Assembly: GCF_001552195.1 (NCBI RefSeq)
Contig: NZ_BCQS01000007.1
Coordinates: 248,001 to 312,000 of the forward strand
Source of the DNA: Actinomadura latina NBRC 106108
Lineage (GTDB): Bacteria; Actinomycetota; Actinomycetes; Streptosporangiales; Streptosporangiaceae
Length of the DNA stretch: 64,000 nt
Direction of reading: 5' to 3'
Positions 1-9,919 of the stretch are shown here, piece by piece. The notes under the pieces were generated by a model. That model worked only from the letters and a program-made list of their open reading frames with translations, did no database searches and had not been told where the DNA came from. Position numbers and translations under genes: made by a program. Within the stretch, counting starts at the first letter, position 1, and each line of letters starts with the position of its first letter.

Positions 1-226
1 CGAGCGCGTCACCCTGCACGGTCTCGGCGGTCGCGTCCGCGGGCACCTCGTCTTCGAGGCGCATCGCTCCGAACATCGTCTCGACGCCCGCCAGCTCCTC
101 GGCGTCCTGGTCGAAGGCCACGACGTGCGCACCCCGGCGGTACAGCTCGAAGGCGTGCCGTCCGGCGCCGCATCCCATGTCGAGGACGCGGTCTCCGGGG
201 GTGACGCGGAACCGCTGGAAATCCAC
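1..226 (-). CDS. Class I SAM-dependent methyltransferase, partial
   Basis: This is the N-terminal part of a methyltransferase whose 3' end lies beyond the left edge. The visible residues contain motif I, VLDMGCGAGRHAF, followed by an acidic post-strand-2 residue in VVAFDQD, which is the usual SAM-binding pattern of class I enzymes. A GTG at 226 is a plausible start. A GGAAGGAG sequence lies about 16 bases upstream, so a CTG slightly further up cannot be excluded. It follows the glycosyltransferase by 50 bases on the same strand and is probably co-transcribed with it. The substrate cannot be told from the fragment. The fold is clear; the function is not. Confidence 0.75.
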   Translation of the reverse strand, partial: MDFQRFRVTPGDRVLDMGCGAGRHAFELYRRGAHVVAFDQDAEELAGVETMFGAMRLEDEVPADATAETVQGDAL

Positions 227-276
227 GGTCAGCAGGGTGGTGCTCCTTCCGTACAGGGGTGCCCGGCGGGCGTCCC

Positions 277-1587
277 CTACTTGCCCCGCGCCTGATCGGC
301 GCGGGCGGCCAGCCGCAGGTAGTTCTGCTGGGCGATGGCCGCCCGGTAGTGCTCGACGGTGGCCTGCGCCACGGCCGGCCAGGCGAAACGCCGCTGGACG
401 CGCGCGAGACCCGCGGCGCCCGTCCTTGCCCGCTCCTCGGCGGAGTCGTGCAGGCGGTGCAGGGTGGCGGCGAGCTCCTCGACGTCCCCGGGCTGCACGA
501 GGATACCGGCGTCGCCGACGACCTCGGGCAGCGCCCCGGCGCGGCTCGCCACCAGCGGCGTCCCGGACGCCATGTGCTCCACGGCCGGCAGCGAGAACCC
601 CTCGTAGCGGGACGGGACGACGGCGATCTCCGCCGACGCCAGCAGCTCGCCCAGCTCGTCGTCGCTGATGCCGCTGACGAACTTCACCCGGTCGCCGAGC
701 GCCAGTTCCCGGACGAGCCGCACGGTCGGGCCGTCCTTCTGCGGCTTGCTGACGACGACCACGTGGACGTCCCGCTCGGTGGCGACCTTGGCGACCGCGC
801 GCAGCAGCACGTCCACGCCCTTGATCGGCGCGTCGGCGCTGGCCATCGCCACGATCCGGCCGGGGACGCGCTCGCCGCGCGGGTGGAAGATGCGGGTGTC
901 GACGCCGAGCGGCAGGATGTCGATGTCGCGCGGGTCGACCTTGAAGTCCTTGACGATGTCGACCTTGGACGACTCCGACACCGTCAGCACCGGGCCGATC
1001 CGCCGCGACACCTGCGCCTGCATCCCGACGAACCCGTACCAGCGGAGCTTGCCGAGCTTCTGCTTGACGCCGCGCGCGGCCTCGATCTCGATCCGCCGGT
1101 CGACGCTGATCGGGTGGTGGATGCTCGTCACCAGCGGCAGTCCGAGCCGGCCGATGCCGAGGTTGCCGAGCCCGAGGACCTGGTTGTCGTGGACGACGTC
1201 GAAGTCGCGGCGGCGGCGCCTCAGCAGCCGCAGCGCGCGCAGCGAGAACGTCAGCGGCTCGGGGAAGCCGCCGGTCTTCATGTGCGCGAACTCCAGGACG
1301 TCCATCCAGTCGCGGAATTCGCCGAGGGCAGGGGTGCGGAACGGGTCCTCGTCCCGGTACAGGTCCAGGCTCGGGAGCTTGGTGAGGGTGATCTCGTCCC
1401 GGTCCAGCTGCGGGTACGGCTGACCGGAGATCACCTCGACCGCGTGCCCGAGGTCGGCCAGCTCCCGGCTCAGATGCCGGAGGTAGACGCCCTGGCCGCC
1501 GCAGTGCGGCTTGCTCCGGTACGAGAGCAGGGCCACCCGCAGCGGGCCGTCCTGGGACGAAGCCTCCGACTCTCCTGACTCACCCAC
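277..1587 (-). CDS. Glycosyltransferase family 4 (GT-B)
   Basis: A 436-residue GT-B glycosyltransferase. The N-terminal Rossmann half has the acceptor-side glycine loop HCGGQGVYLRHLSREL at about residues 28-43. The C-terminal half has the family 4 E-x7-E signature in EGFSLPAVEHMASGTPLVAS, which binds the nucleotide sugar. It would transfer a sugar from an activated donor to an unknown acceptor in the cytosol. The start taken is GTG 1587 and has no strong ribosome site. It sits 28 bases downstream of a P450 stop and 50 bases upstream of the partial methyltransferase, suggesting one P450-P450-GT-methyltransferase transcript. Whether the GT and methyltransferase act on a sterol product or are passengers is unknown. 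Confidence 0.85.
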   Translation of the reverse strand: MGESGESEASSQDGPLRVALLSYRSKPHCGGQGVYLRHLSRELADLGHAVEVISGQPYPQLDRDEITLTKLPSLDLYRDEDPFRTPALGEFRDWMDVLEFAHMKTGGFPEPLTFSLRALRLLRRRRRDFDVVHDNQVLGLGNLGIGRLGLPLVTSIHHPISVDRRIEIEAARGVKQKLGKLRWYGFVGMQAQVSRRIGPVLTVSESSKVDIVKDFKVDPRDIDILPLGVDTRIFHPRGERVPGRIVAMASADAPIKGVDVLLRAVAKVATERDVHVVVVSKPQKDGPTVRLVRELALGDRVKFVSGISDDELGELLASAEIAVVPSRYEGFSLPAVEHMASGTPLVASRAGALPEVVGDAGILVQPGDVEELAATLHRLHDSAEERARTGAAGLARVQRRFAWPAVAQATVEHYRAAIAQQNYLRLAARADQARGK

Positions 1588-1615
1588 GCCAGCCCCTGCC
1601 CACGCACCACTCCCG

Positions 1616-2863
1616 TCAGTCGAGGGACACCGGACGCACGCGTACCGGCATCTCCTTTATGCCGTTGATGAAACTAGACCTTAGCCTGCGAACGTTACCG
1701 CCGAGTTCAATATTGGGCACGGCGTCCAAAAGTGTTTCGAAAAGCACACTCAGCTCGAGTCGGGCGAGGTGGGACCCCAGGCAGAAGTGCGGTCCGCCGC
1801 CGCCGAAGCCCAGGTGGGGGTTGGGGTCCCGGCCGACGTCGAAGGTCCACGGGTCGGCGAACACCGCCTCGTCGCGGTTGGCGGACGAGTAGAAGACGAC
1901 GACCTTGTCGCCCTCCTTGATCTTCTTGCCGCGCATCTCGACGTCCCGGACGGCGGTCCGCCGGAACAGGTTGACCGGGGTGACCCAGCGGACGATCTCG
2001 TCCACCGCCGTCCGCACCAGCGACCGGTCGGCCTTCAGCCGCGCCCACTGCTCCGGGTGCTCCAGCAGCGCGAGCATGCCGCCGGTCGCCGCGTTCCGGG
2101 TCGTCTCGTTCCCGGCGACCGACAGCAGCATGACGAACAGCTCGAACTCGTCGCCGGACAGGACCTCGCCGCCGGCGTCCGGCTGGAGCAGCTTGGTGAC
2201 GATGTCCTCGCGCGGGTTCTCCCGCCGGTCGGCGGCCAGGACGTTGGCGTACGCGTACAGCTCCGTCGCCGCCGCCTGGCCCTCCTCCGGCGTCCGCTGG
2301 AACTCCGGGTCGTCCCCGCCGATCAGCGTGTTCGACCAGGTGAAGATCTTCTCCCGGTCCTCCGGCGGGGCGCCCAGCAGCTCGCAGATCACGTACAGCG
2401 GCAGCGGCGCCGCCAGGTCCCGGACGAAGTCGGCCCGCTCACCCCGCTCGACCGTCTCCGCCACGAGCTTCCGGCAGATGTCCCGGATGTGCTGCTCCAG
2501 GGCGCCGATCGCCCGGGGGGTGAACCCCCGGTTGACGATGCTCCGCTTGCGCGAGTGCTCCGGCGGGTCCTGGTTAAGCATCATCATCCGCTGCAGGACG
2601 AGGTGCTCCTCCGGCGGCTCGTCGAACAGCGCGAGCCGCCGCCACGACGAGAACACCTCCGGATGCCGCGACACGTGGACGACGTCCTCGTGCCGGGTGA
2701 CCGCCCAGAACGGCGGGTACTCCCGCTCCGGGTCGCCGTGGTGCCGGTGCACCGGATCGTGCTCGCGCAGCCACGTCAGCTGCTCGTGCGGGATGCCGCC
2801 GCGCTCGTACGCGCCGGGGTCGACCAGTTCGATGTCGGGGGTGGTGCCGGCAGTGGTGCTCAT
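1616..2863 (-). CDS. Cytochrome P450, CYP124/125/142-like
   Basis: A 415-residue class I bacterial P450. It shows the I-helix oxygen-activation motif AGNETTR, the K-helix ExxR as EIVR, and the heme loop FGGGGPHFCLGSHLAR with the proximal ligand near Cys361. The C-terminal FINGIKEMPVRV resembles the tails of the sterol/fatty-acid omega-hydroxylases CYP124, CYP125 and CYP142. It starts at ATG 2863 behind a GAGGAGG ribosome site and lies 30 bases after another P450 with which it shares most motifs, so the pair look like tandem duplicates. Transcription probably begins at the KstR-type operator upstream of the first P450. Substrate by context is a steroid or branched lipid; this is inferred. Confidence 0.88.
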   Translation of the reverse strand: MSTTAGTTPDIELVDPGAYERGGIPHEQLTWLREHDPVHRHHGDPEREYPPFWAVTRHEDVVHVSRHPEVFSSWRRLALFDEPPEEHLVLQRMMMLNQDPPEHSRKRSIVNRGFTPRAIGALEQHIRDICRKLVAETVERGERADFVRDLAAPLPLYVICELLGAPPEDREKIFTWSNTLIGGDDPEFQRTPEEGQAAATELYAYANVLAADRRENPREDIVTKLLQPDAGGEVLSGDEFELFVMLLSVAGNETTRNAATGGMLALLEHPEQWARLKADRSLVRTAVDEIVRWVTPVNLFRRTAVRDVEMRGKKIKEGDKVVVFYSSANRDEAVFADPWTFDVGRDPNPHLGFGGGGPHFCLGSHLARLELSVLFETLLDAVPNIELGGNVRRLRSSFINGIKEMPVRVRPVSLD

Positions 2864-2893
2864 CGCCTCGAACCTCCTCGTCCGGAGACGCCG

Positions 2894-4165
2894 TCAACCC
2901 CCCAGTGGGGCCGACGGTGTGAAGCTCACCGGGATCTCCTTGTAGCCGTTCACGAAGTTGGACCGGAGTCGGCGGGGCTCCCCGGCGAGCCGGATGTCGG
3001 GCATCCGCTCCAGGATCGTCTCAAAGATGATCCGCAGGTTCATCCGCGCGAGGTGCGTGCCGAGGCAGTAGTGCGGGCCGCCGCCGCCGAACCCGATGTG
3101 CGGGTTCGGGTCGCGCCCCACGTCGAAGGCGAAGGGGTCCTCGAACACGCGCTCGTCGCGGTTGGCGGAGCCGTAGAACAGCACGACCTTGTCGCCGGCC
3201 TTGATCTCCTTGCCGCCGAGCTCGGTGTCGACGAGCGCCGTCCGGCGGAACTGGTTGAGCGGGCTCACCCAGCGGACGATCTCCTCGACCGCCGTCGGCA
3301 GCAGGCTCCGGTCGGCGCGCAGCCGCTCCCACTGGTCGGGCCGCTCGAAGAAGGCCAGCATGCCGCCCGCGGTCGCCGTCCGGGTGGTCTCGTTCCCGGC
3401 GATCGACAGCATGATCACGAACAGCTGGAACTCCTCCAGGCTGACCCTGGAGCCGTCCGCGTCGGGGGTGAGCAGCTTGGTCACGATGTCGTCGCGCGGC
3501 GTCGACTCGCGCGCCGCCGCGAGCTGCCCGCCCCACTCGGCGAACTCGGCGGCGCACAGCGTCGACTCCTCGCGCCCCCCGATGAAGTCGGGGTCGTTGA
3601 ACGCGACCAGCTTGTTCGACCAGTGGAAGATCTTCTCCCGGTCCGCCAGCGGCGCGCCGAGCAGCTCGCAGATCGTGTAGAGCGGCAGCGGCGCGGCGAA
3701 CTTCTCCACGAAGTCGCACTCGCCGAGCGGCGCCGCCTCGTCGATCAGTTCGTTGCAGATCGCGCGGATGTGGTCCTCCAGCCGGCCGATCATCCGCGGC
3801 GTGAACCCCTTGTTCACGATGGCGCGCAGCCGCGTGTGGTCCGGCGGGTCCTGGAACAGCATCATCTGCCCGTACAGGGCGATGTCGTCGGAGGAGAACT
3901 CCTCGAACATCGCCGTCCGCTCGTGCGAGGAGTAGGGGTTGGCGCGCCGCGACACCGACACCACGTCCTCGTGCCGCGTCACGGCCCAGAACCCCGGGAC
4001 GCCCTCGTTGGGATCCTGGTGCCAGTGCACCGGATCGTTGTCGCGCAGCCACTGGAACTGGCGGTGCGGGATCCCGCCGCGCTCGTACACGCCCGGATCG
4101 ATGATGTCGATCTCGGGCGCGCGGAAGATCCGGTCGGTGGAGGCGATGGACGTCGCAAGTGCCAT
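2894..4165 (-). CDS. Cytochrome P450, CYP124/125/142-like
   Basis: A 423-residue P450 with I-helix AGNETTR, ExxR as EIVR and heme loop FGGGGPHYCLGTHLAR (Cys near 367). The ending FVNGYKEIPVSFTPSAPLG recalls the CYP142 tail, while the heme loop is closer to CYP124/125. The open frame continues upstream to 4246, but ATG 4165 has a GAAGGGTG ribosome site and matches the family N-terminus, so I chose it. A perfect KstR-type operator lies 64 bases upstream of the start and a second perfect palindrome lies just beyond. It heads a likely operon with the next P450. Expected role: terminal hydroxylation or oxidation of a sterol-like side chain. It needs ferredoxin partners that are not encoded nearby. 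Confidence 0.9.
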   Translation of the reverse strand: MALATSIASTDRIFRAPEIDIIDPGVYERGGIPHRQFQWLRDNDPVHWHQDPNEGVPGFWAVTRHEDVVSVSRRANPYSSHERTAMFEEFSSDDIALYGQMMLFQDPPDHTRLRAIVNKGFTPRMIGRLEDHIRAICNELIDEAAPLGECDFVEKFAAPLPLYTICELLGAPLADREKIFHWSNKLVAFNDPDFIGGREESTLCAAEFAEWGGQLAAARESTPRDDIVTKLLTPDADGSRVSLEEFQLFVIMLSIAGNETTRTATAGGMLAFFERPDQWERLRADRSLLPTAVEEIVRWVSPLNQFRRTALVDTELGGKEIKAGDKVVLFYGSANRDERVFEDPFAFDVGRDPNPHIGFGGGGPHYCLGTHLARMNLRIIFETILERMPDIRLAGEPRRLRSNFVNGYKEIPVSFTPSAPLGG

Positions 4166-4228
4166 GGAACACCCTTCGTGCCGGGACGGAGCCAGTCCCT
4201 GAACTGAGCGCTTGCTTGGGAATAGATC

Positions 4229-4242
4229 TAGAACACGTTCTA
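4229..4242. promoter_or_regulatory. KstR-type operator (perfect)
   Basis: The sequence TAGAACACGTTCTA is a perfect 14-base palindrome and an exact match to the published KstR consensus TnnAACnnGTTnnA. It sits upstream of the minus-strand P450 that starts at 4165. KstR is the TetR-family repressor of cholesterol catabolism in mycobacteria and rhodococci. A KstR-like protein is encoded at 35542-36177. Confidence 0.85.
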
Positions 4243-4244
4243 AC

Positions 4245-4262
4245 ATGAGACTGGAGTCTCAT
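4245..4262. promoter_or_regulatory. Second palindromic operator, ATGAGACT-N2-AGTCTCAT
   Basis: A perfect inverted repeat with 8-base arms and a 2-base centre, two bases from the KstR-type site. A near-identical copy lies in front of CYP125 at 8004-8020. The sharing suggests a second regulator acting on the two P450 promoters. I do not recognise the cognate family. Confidence 0.6.
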
Positions 4263-4363
4263 CAAGAGCCCGGCCCCCCGGAGTGACCCACGCCGCACCC
4301 CCGCACGAGCCTCCCGTCGTCGCGGCAGCCGGTACGGGGGCGCCGGCCGGACGCCTGCGCCCG

Positions 4364-5353
4364 CTAGCGGAGGACGTAGCGCAGGGGGTCGTCGGTGCCC
4401 TCGCGGCGGGCCGTCCCGCGGGTTTCGAGGGTGCGGAGGTGGGCGGCGGCCTCGGCGGCGGCCATGCGGCGCGCCTGCTGGGACATGCCGGCCCACGGGT
4501 GGCGCCATGTGAGGCCCGCCGTGAGGTCCCACAGGGTGATGGGGGCGGAGGAGAGGAGGGCCGTCACCTCGGCGAGGCGCTCCTCGTGGTGGCCGATGAT
4601 CTCCTGGGCCCGCTCGGAGAGGCCGCTGAAGCGGTACTGGTGCGCCGGGAGGACCTCGCCCACGGTCATGGCCGAGACCTTGTCGAGCGAGCCGAGGAAG
4701 TCGCTCAGCGGGTCGATGTCCGGGGTGTCGTACGGGTAGAGGCCGATGTGCGGGGTGATGCGCGGCAGGACGTGGTCGCCGGTGAAGATGCGGTCGCCGT
4801 CCTCCAGGTGCAGGCAGATGTGGCCGGGGGAGTGGCCGGGCGTCCAGACGGCGCGCAGGCGGCGGCCCGGGACGTCGGCCAGGTCGCCGTCGGACAGTTC
4901 GCGGTCGGGGATCGCGGGCGGCGAGACCGAGATCTGCCGGGCCGGCCCGGCCAGGTCGGACTCGGCGGCGCCGGCGCGGCGCAGGGCGGTCAGCTCGAAC
5001 TGGCGGCGGCCGCCCATGCCGGCGGCGTGGAAGAGGCGGACGACGTCGGCGTCGGCGTGGTGCATGGCGATCCAGGCGCCGGACGTCTCGCGGACGCGGC
5101 CGGCGAGCCCCGAGTGGTCGGGGTGGAAGTGCGTGACGACGACGCCGTGCACGTCCGAGACGTCGATCCCGAACGTGCCGAGCCCGTCGCGCAGGGCCGC
5201 CCAGGCGTCCTCGTGCTGCCAGCCCGCGTCGATCAGGACGGGCCCCTTCGGGCTCTCCACCGCGTACACGAGCGTGTACGCGAGCGGGTTGTCCGGGATG
5301 GGGACGGGAACGCTCCACAGCCCGCCGCCGAGGTCCTCAGGTTCCGGCTGCAC
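4364..5353 (-). CDS. MBL-fold metallo-hydrolase
   Basis: A roughly 329-residue metallo-beta-lactamase-fold hydrolase. The zinc motif HFHPDHSG is at about residues 93-100, with further metal ligands in TPGHSPGH and TGDHVLP. The enlarged C-terminal helical part resembles glyoxalase II/RNase Z-like hydrolases often annotated in lipid and steroid gene clusters. The start chosen is GTG 5353 behind AAAGGCGG; a TTG at 5377 is in frame and would add eight residues. It lies 69 bases after the FadA5-type thiolase on the same strand, so it is probably expressed from the KstR-type site at 6615. It might hydrolyse a CoA thioester or lactone intermediate, but the substrate is unknown. Confidence 0.82.
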   Translation of the reverse strand: MQPEPEDLGGGLWSVPVPIPDNPLAYTLVYAVESPKGPVLIDAGWQHEDAWAALRDGLGTFGIDVSDVHGVVVTHFHPDHSGLAGRVRETSGAWIAMHHADADVVRLFHAAGMGGRRQFELTALRRAGAAESDLAGPARQISVSPPAIPDRELSDGDLADVPGRRLRAVWTPGHSPGHICLHLEDGDRIFTGDHVLPRITPHIGLYPYDTPDIDPLSDFLGSLDKVSAMTVGEVLPAHQYRFSGLSERAQEIIGHHEERLAEVTALLSSAPITLWDLTAGLTWRHPWAGMSQQARRMAAAEAAAHLRTLETRGTARREGTDDPLRYVLR

Positions 5354-5422
5354 CGAGACCGCCTTTCGCGCCTTCAAAGCATGGGAACGCCCCGGCCGGG
5401 GCGGCCGGGGCGGATGACCGGG

Positions 5423-6628
<1,206 letters not shown>

Positions 6629-6687
6629 ACTTTCCTGGGGAGATCCGGGTCCCGCTGAGAGGGACCGGCCCGCGGCCGGTACCGCGA

Positions 6688-7932
6688 TCAGTACCGCACG
6701 CGGAGCTCCTTGATGCCGTTCAGCCACGCCGAGCGGAGCCGGCGCGGCTCGCCCAGCCGGGCGATGTGCGGCATCTGGTCGGCGATCGCGTCGAACATGA
6801 GGCCGATCTCCAGCCGGGCGAGGTTCGCGCCGATGCAGTAGTGCGCGCCGGTGCCGCCGAACCCGAGGTGCGGGTTGGGGTCCCGGGTGACGTCGAACGC
6901 CATCGGGTCGGTGAAGACGTCCTCGTCGAAGTTGGCGGAGCTGTAGTACATCGCCACGCGGTCGCCGGCCTTGATCTCGACGCCGCCCAGCTCGGCGTCC
7001 CGGACGGCCGTCCGCTGGAACGCGGTGACCGGCGTCGCCCACCGGACGACCTCGTCCGCCATGGTCTCGGGACGCTCGGCCTTGTACAGCTCCCACTGGT
7101 CCGGGCTGTCCATGAAGGCGATCATCCCGTGCGTGATCGCGTTGCGGGTCGTCTCGTTGCCGGCGACGGCGAGCAGGATCATGAAGTAGCCGAACTCGTC
7201 GTCGGACAGGCCGCGCCCGTCCACGTCCGCCTGGACGAGCTTGGTGACGATGTCGTGCGCGGGGCAGCCGCGGCGCTGCTCGGCCAGCCCCATCGAGTAG
7301 CCGATGATCTCGGCGGCGGCGCAGGCCGGGTCGTCGTTGTACTCGGGGTCGTCGTAGCCGAGCATCTTGTTGGACCAGTCGAACAGCCGGCGCCGGTCCT
7401 CCTGCGGGACGCCCATCAGCTCGGCGATCGCCTGCAGCGGCAGCTCGGCCGCGACCTCGCTGACGAAGTCGCCCTCGCCGCCGCGGCGGCGCGCCTCGGC
7501 GACGATGCGCCCGGCGCGGTCCCGCAGGGCGTCGTGCAGCCCGTTGATCACGCGCGGCGTGAATCCGCGCGACACGATCTTGCGCAGCTTGGCGTGCTGC
7601 GGCGGGTCCATGTGCAGCAGCAGGTTCTCCCGCTGGACGTCCAGCTCCTCGGCGCTGAACGTCTCGTTGAACCTGATCACGGCGCCGTTTGCGTTGGACG
7701 ACCACTGCTCGTGGTCGCGGGAGATCTCCTTGATGTGGGCGTGCTTGCTGATCACCCAGAAGCCGTCGTCGGCGAACCCGGTGCGGCCGCGCGGCTGCTC
7801 GTTCCACCAGGGCGCGCCGGTCCGGCGCAGCAGCGCGAACTCGGCGAGCGGGATGCGCTCGGCCATCAGGTCCGGGCTGGCGAAGTCGAAGCCGGCGGGG
7901 ACGGCGGCGGTCTCCGAAGTGGTGGCGGTCAT
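6688..7932 (-). CDS. cyp125: Steroid C26/C27 monooxygenase CYP125
   Basis: A 414-residue P450 that I recognise as CYP125, the enzyme that hydroxylates and oxidises the terminal side-chain carbon of cholesterol and cholest-4-en-3-one to start its breakdown. Matches to M. tuberculosis CYP125A1 recalled from memory include FDF near the N-terminus, PAEFAELR-like and WWN segments, DEVVRWATPVTAFQRTA, and the heme loop FGGTGAHYCIGANLAR with Cys near 366. I-helix is AGNETTRN and ExxR is EVVR. It starts at ATG 7932, 39 bases from a KstR-type operator. Its neighbour is the FadA5-type thiolase, as in mycobacteria. No ferredoxin gene is adjacent. Confidence 0.93.
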   Translation of the reverse strand: MTATTSETAAVPAGFDFASPDLMAERIPLAEFALLRRTGAPWWNEQPRGRTGFADDGFWVISKHAHIKEISRDHEQWSSNANGAVIRFNETFSAEELDVQRENLLLHMDPPQHAKLRKIVSRGFTPRVINGLHDALRDRAGRIVAEARRRGGEGDFVSEVAAELPLQAIAELMGVPQEDRRRLFDWSNKMLGYDDPEYNDDPACAAAEIIGYSMGLAEQRRGCPAHDIVTKLVQADVDGRGLSDDEFGYFMILLAVAGNETTRNAITHGMIAFMDSPDQWELYKAERPETMADEVVRWATPVTAFQRTAVRDAELGGVEIKAGDRVAMYYSSANFDEDVFTDPMAFDVTRDPNPHLGFGGTGAHYCIGANLARLEIGLMFDAIADQMPHIARLGEPRRLRSAWLNGIKELRVRY

Positions 7933-7971
7933 GCGCGGTACCTCCCGAAATCACGGCGCTTGCCGCCACCG

Positions 7972-7985
7972 TAGAACCGGTTCCA
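7972..7985. promoter_or_regulatory. KstR-type operator upstream of cyp125
   Basis: TAGAACCGGTTCCA fits the KstR consensus TnnAACnnGTTnnA at every fixed base and lies 39 bases upstream of the cyp125 start, a normal repressor position. Confidence 0.82.
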
Positions 7986-8003
7986 CGGCGACTTCAAGAG
8001 CAA

Positions 8004-8020
8004 ATGAGACTCAAGTCTAT
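8004..8020. promoter_or_regulatory. Copy of the ATGAGACT-N2-AGTCT palindrome
   Basis: ATGAGACT, two bases, then AGTCTAT. It repeats the left arm of the 4245-4262 element exactly and the right arm for five bases. It lies 72 bases upstream of cyp125, and 112 bases upstream of the divergent small membrane protein gene. Confidence 0.5.
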
Positions 8021-8131
8021 TCTTCCGTCTCCAGCAAGCGATTGATTGGTGACCGGGCAGTCATGGTGTGAGGGGTGGCGGACCGGTCGACTAGCCTGGG
8101 CACTCGACAGCCCCCGCGCCGGAGAGCCCCC

Positions 8132-8524
8132 ATGGCCGCAGATTTCGACGAGCCCGCGTTCGACGAGGAATTCGTCCGCAGCGCCGTGTTCACCGAGCCG
8201 TCCGCACGCGAGCGCGCACGGCCGCCGAGCCGCCGCCAGCGGCGGCGCGCACGCCGCGCCGCACGCCGCGCCCGGGGCGGCGGAGCCGGCCCGTTCCGGC
8301 GCCGGCGCCGCGAGCCGAGCCATCGCCGGGCGGTGTTCCAGCTGATCGGAGCCGTGCTGGTGCTGTTCGCGATCTCGTTCGGGCTCTGGTGGTGGAACTC
8401 CGCTCCCCGCGACGCCGAGCCGGTGCGCCCCGTCGGCCCGACGATCACCCACTCCCCGTCGCCCGCCCCGACCCCGACGGCCCCCGCCACGCAGGCGCCG
8501 CCGACCGTGATCCCCGAGGTCTAG
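8132..8524 (+). CDS. Small single-pass membrane protein of unknown function
   Basis: A 130-residue protein. It has an acidic N-terminus, an Arg/Ala-rich basic stretch at about residues 27-68, one membrane segment (AVFQLIGAVLVLFAISFGLW), and a Pro/Thr/Ala-rich C-terminal tail of about 40 residues. The basic side before the helix suggests an N-in, C-out topology with the Pro-rich tail outside. I chose ATG 8132 rather than the in-frame codon at 8075, because the peptide from 8132 begins at a typical MAADFDEP start. It is divergent from cyp125 and ends eight bases from the convergent P450. I do not recognise a family, and nothing ties it to either neighbour. Confidence 0.65.
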   Translation: MAADFDEPAFDEEFVRSAVFTEPSARERARPPSRRQRRRARRAARRARGGGAGPFRRRRREPSHRRAVFQLIGAVLVLFAISFGLWWWNSAPRDAEPVRPVGPTITHSPSPAPTPTAPATQAPPTVIPEV

Positions 8525-8532
8525 GCCCCGCC

Positions 8533-9729
8533 TCAGGAGCGGCGCACCCGGAGCCCGGCGTACGCCGGGACAAGGACGCCGCGGGCCGCGCGCCGGGAGA
8601 CGACCCGGTACGGACGGCCGCCGGACAGCAGCGTGCCCAGCATCCGCGCCACCTGTGTGCGCGCGACGGACGCGCCCAGGCACAGGTGCCGGCCCCCGCC
8701 GAACCACAGCTGCCGCGTCTCCGGGACGTACTCCCGGTGGATGTCGAACGGCCCGGCGCCGTTCGTCGCCCGGTACGTCAGCAGCAGGACCCGCTCGCCC
8801 GCGCGGAGCCGCCGGCCGCCGACGGTCGCGTCCCGGTTCACGTGCCGCCCGATCACCGGGGCCGGGGCGGCGACGCGCAGGCCCTCGCGCACCGCGTTGT
8901 CCAGCAGGGACGGGTCGTCCAGCAGCGCCTGCTGCCGGCCGGTGTCGTGCAGGAGCGCCACCGTCCGGACGGTCCCGGACACGCCGGTCTCCGTTCCGGC
9001 GATGACGAGCAGGGTCGCGAGCCCGCGCGCGAGCGGCAGGCCGAGCTCCATGTCGCGGCAGCGGCCGAGGAGGGTGTCCGGCCCGGCGTTCCGGTAGGCG
9101 TGCGGGACGCCCGCGGTGATCTCGTCCACGATGTCCCGGGCCCGCGCGACGACCGCCGGGTCGAGATCGGTGGACGCGGTGGTGCCCAGCGCCAGCCGGG
9201 CCAGCCGCTCCCCGGCGCCGTACAGCTCCCGGTAGGCCTCGTCGCGCCGGCCGGCGGGCAGCCCGAGCAGGTCGGCGACCATCCGCCCGGCGAGGACGCG
9301 GGCGGCGTCGGCGACGTCCACGGTCCCGCCCGCGGCGAGCCGGCGGGCCAGCGCGGCGTGCGACGGGCCCTGGGAACGCTCCACCAGGGTCCGCGCGGCG
9401 TCCTCGGTGAACAGGTCGCGGGCCCGGGTGCGGATCTCCGCGTGCCGCGCGCCGCCGAAGAACTGCGCCATCTCGTCGCCGAACAGCTGCGTCCACAGGT
9501 GGCCGACGCCGCCCTCGCCGTTCATGCCGAAGGCGACGTGGTCGTTGAGGACGTGCCGGGCCAGCACGGGATCCGTCACCACCCACCCGAGCCGGGGGAC
9601 GCGCGTGATCGGCCCGGTGTGCCGCGCCGCCTCCAGGAGGGCGAACAGCCCCGGGTTGGCCGACCACAGCAGCCGCGCCTCATGCCGCGCCGCGCCGCGG
9701 AGGCGCCCGGGGGTCTTTATGCTGGTCAT
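8533..9729 (-). CDS. Cytochrome P450, paralogue of the P450 at 11691
   Basis: A 398-residue P450 with I-helix VIAGTETG, K-helix ExxR as EGLR, and heme loop FGGGRHLCLGASVAR with Cys near 350. The region GPFDIHREYVPETRQLWFGG and the C-terminus RGVLVPAYAGLRV parallel GPFDLDRPHPPELRRLWFGA and RNVLIPTYRYLAV in the P450 at 11691. The two are therefore paralogues and unlike the steroid P450s of the first 8 kb. The start is ATG 9729; an upstream in-frame extension to 9852 has no family support. It is divergent from the KAS III gene across 190 bases and probably belongs to the same biosynthetic cluster. Substrate unknown; a long-chain lipid is plausible by context. Confidence 0.85.
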   Translation of the reverse strand: MTSIKTPGRLRGAARHEARLLWSANPGLFALLEAARHTGPITRVPRLGWVVTDPVLARHVLNDHVAFGMNGEGGVGHLWTQLFGDEMAQFFGGARHAEIRTRARDLFTEDAARTLVERSQGPSHAALARRLAAGGTVDVADAARVLAGRMVADLLGLPAGRRDEAYRELYGAGERLARLALGTTASTDLDPAVVARARDIVDEITAGVPHAYRNAGPDTLLGRCRDMELGLPLARGLATLLVIAGTETGVSGTVRTVALLHDTGRQQALLDDPSLLDNAVREGLRVAAPAPVIGRHVNRDATVGGRRLRAGERVLLLTYRATNGAGPFDIHREYVPETRQLWFGGGRHLCLGASVARTQVARMLGTLLSGGRPYRVVSRRAARGVLVPAYAGLRVRRS

Positions 9730-9785
9730 CCGGTCATTGTCCCCGGTTGGGAATCCGGACGGAAAGGCGGTACTACTCAAACCGG

Positions 9786-9803
9786 GTGAGTGGCAGTACT
9801 CAC
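9786..9803. promoter_or_regulatory. Inverted repeat in the divergent P450/KAS III promoter region
   Basis: GTGAGT, six bases, ACTCAC lies in the 190-base gap between the divergent genes. Two direct copies of AACCGGGT at about 9780 and 9809 flank it. This is a plausible operator for the cluster. No regulator gene is adjacent. Confidence 0.35.
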
Positions 9804-9919
9804 GGCGAACCGGGTACAACGCCCGGTCGATGTTCCGTAGGGTCTCCCTCACCTAAGGCGCCCGGCGTCGGCGAGGCTTGCCGGACACCGAGCACGAGGA
9901 ACCGGGGGAACCCCAGCCC

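Noticed and set aside
1769..4207. A long plus-strand open frame across the two P450 genes
   Set aside because: It is a high-GC shadow antisense to two clear P450s and its translation is Pro/Arg/Asp-rich without any motif.
8132..8524. The small membrane protein as a ferredoxin partner of the neighbouring P450s
   Set aside because: It has no cysteine cluster; it is a basic single-pass membrane protein with a Pro-rich tail.
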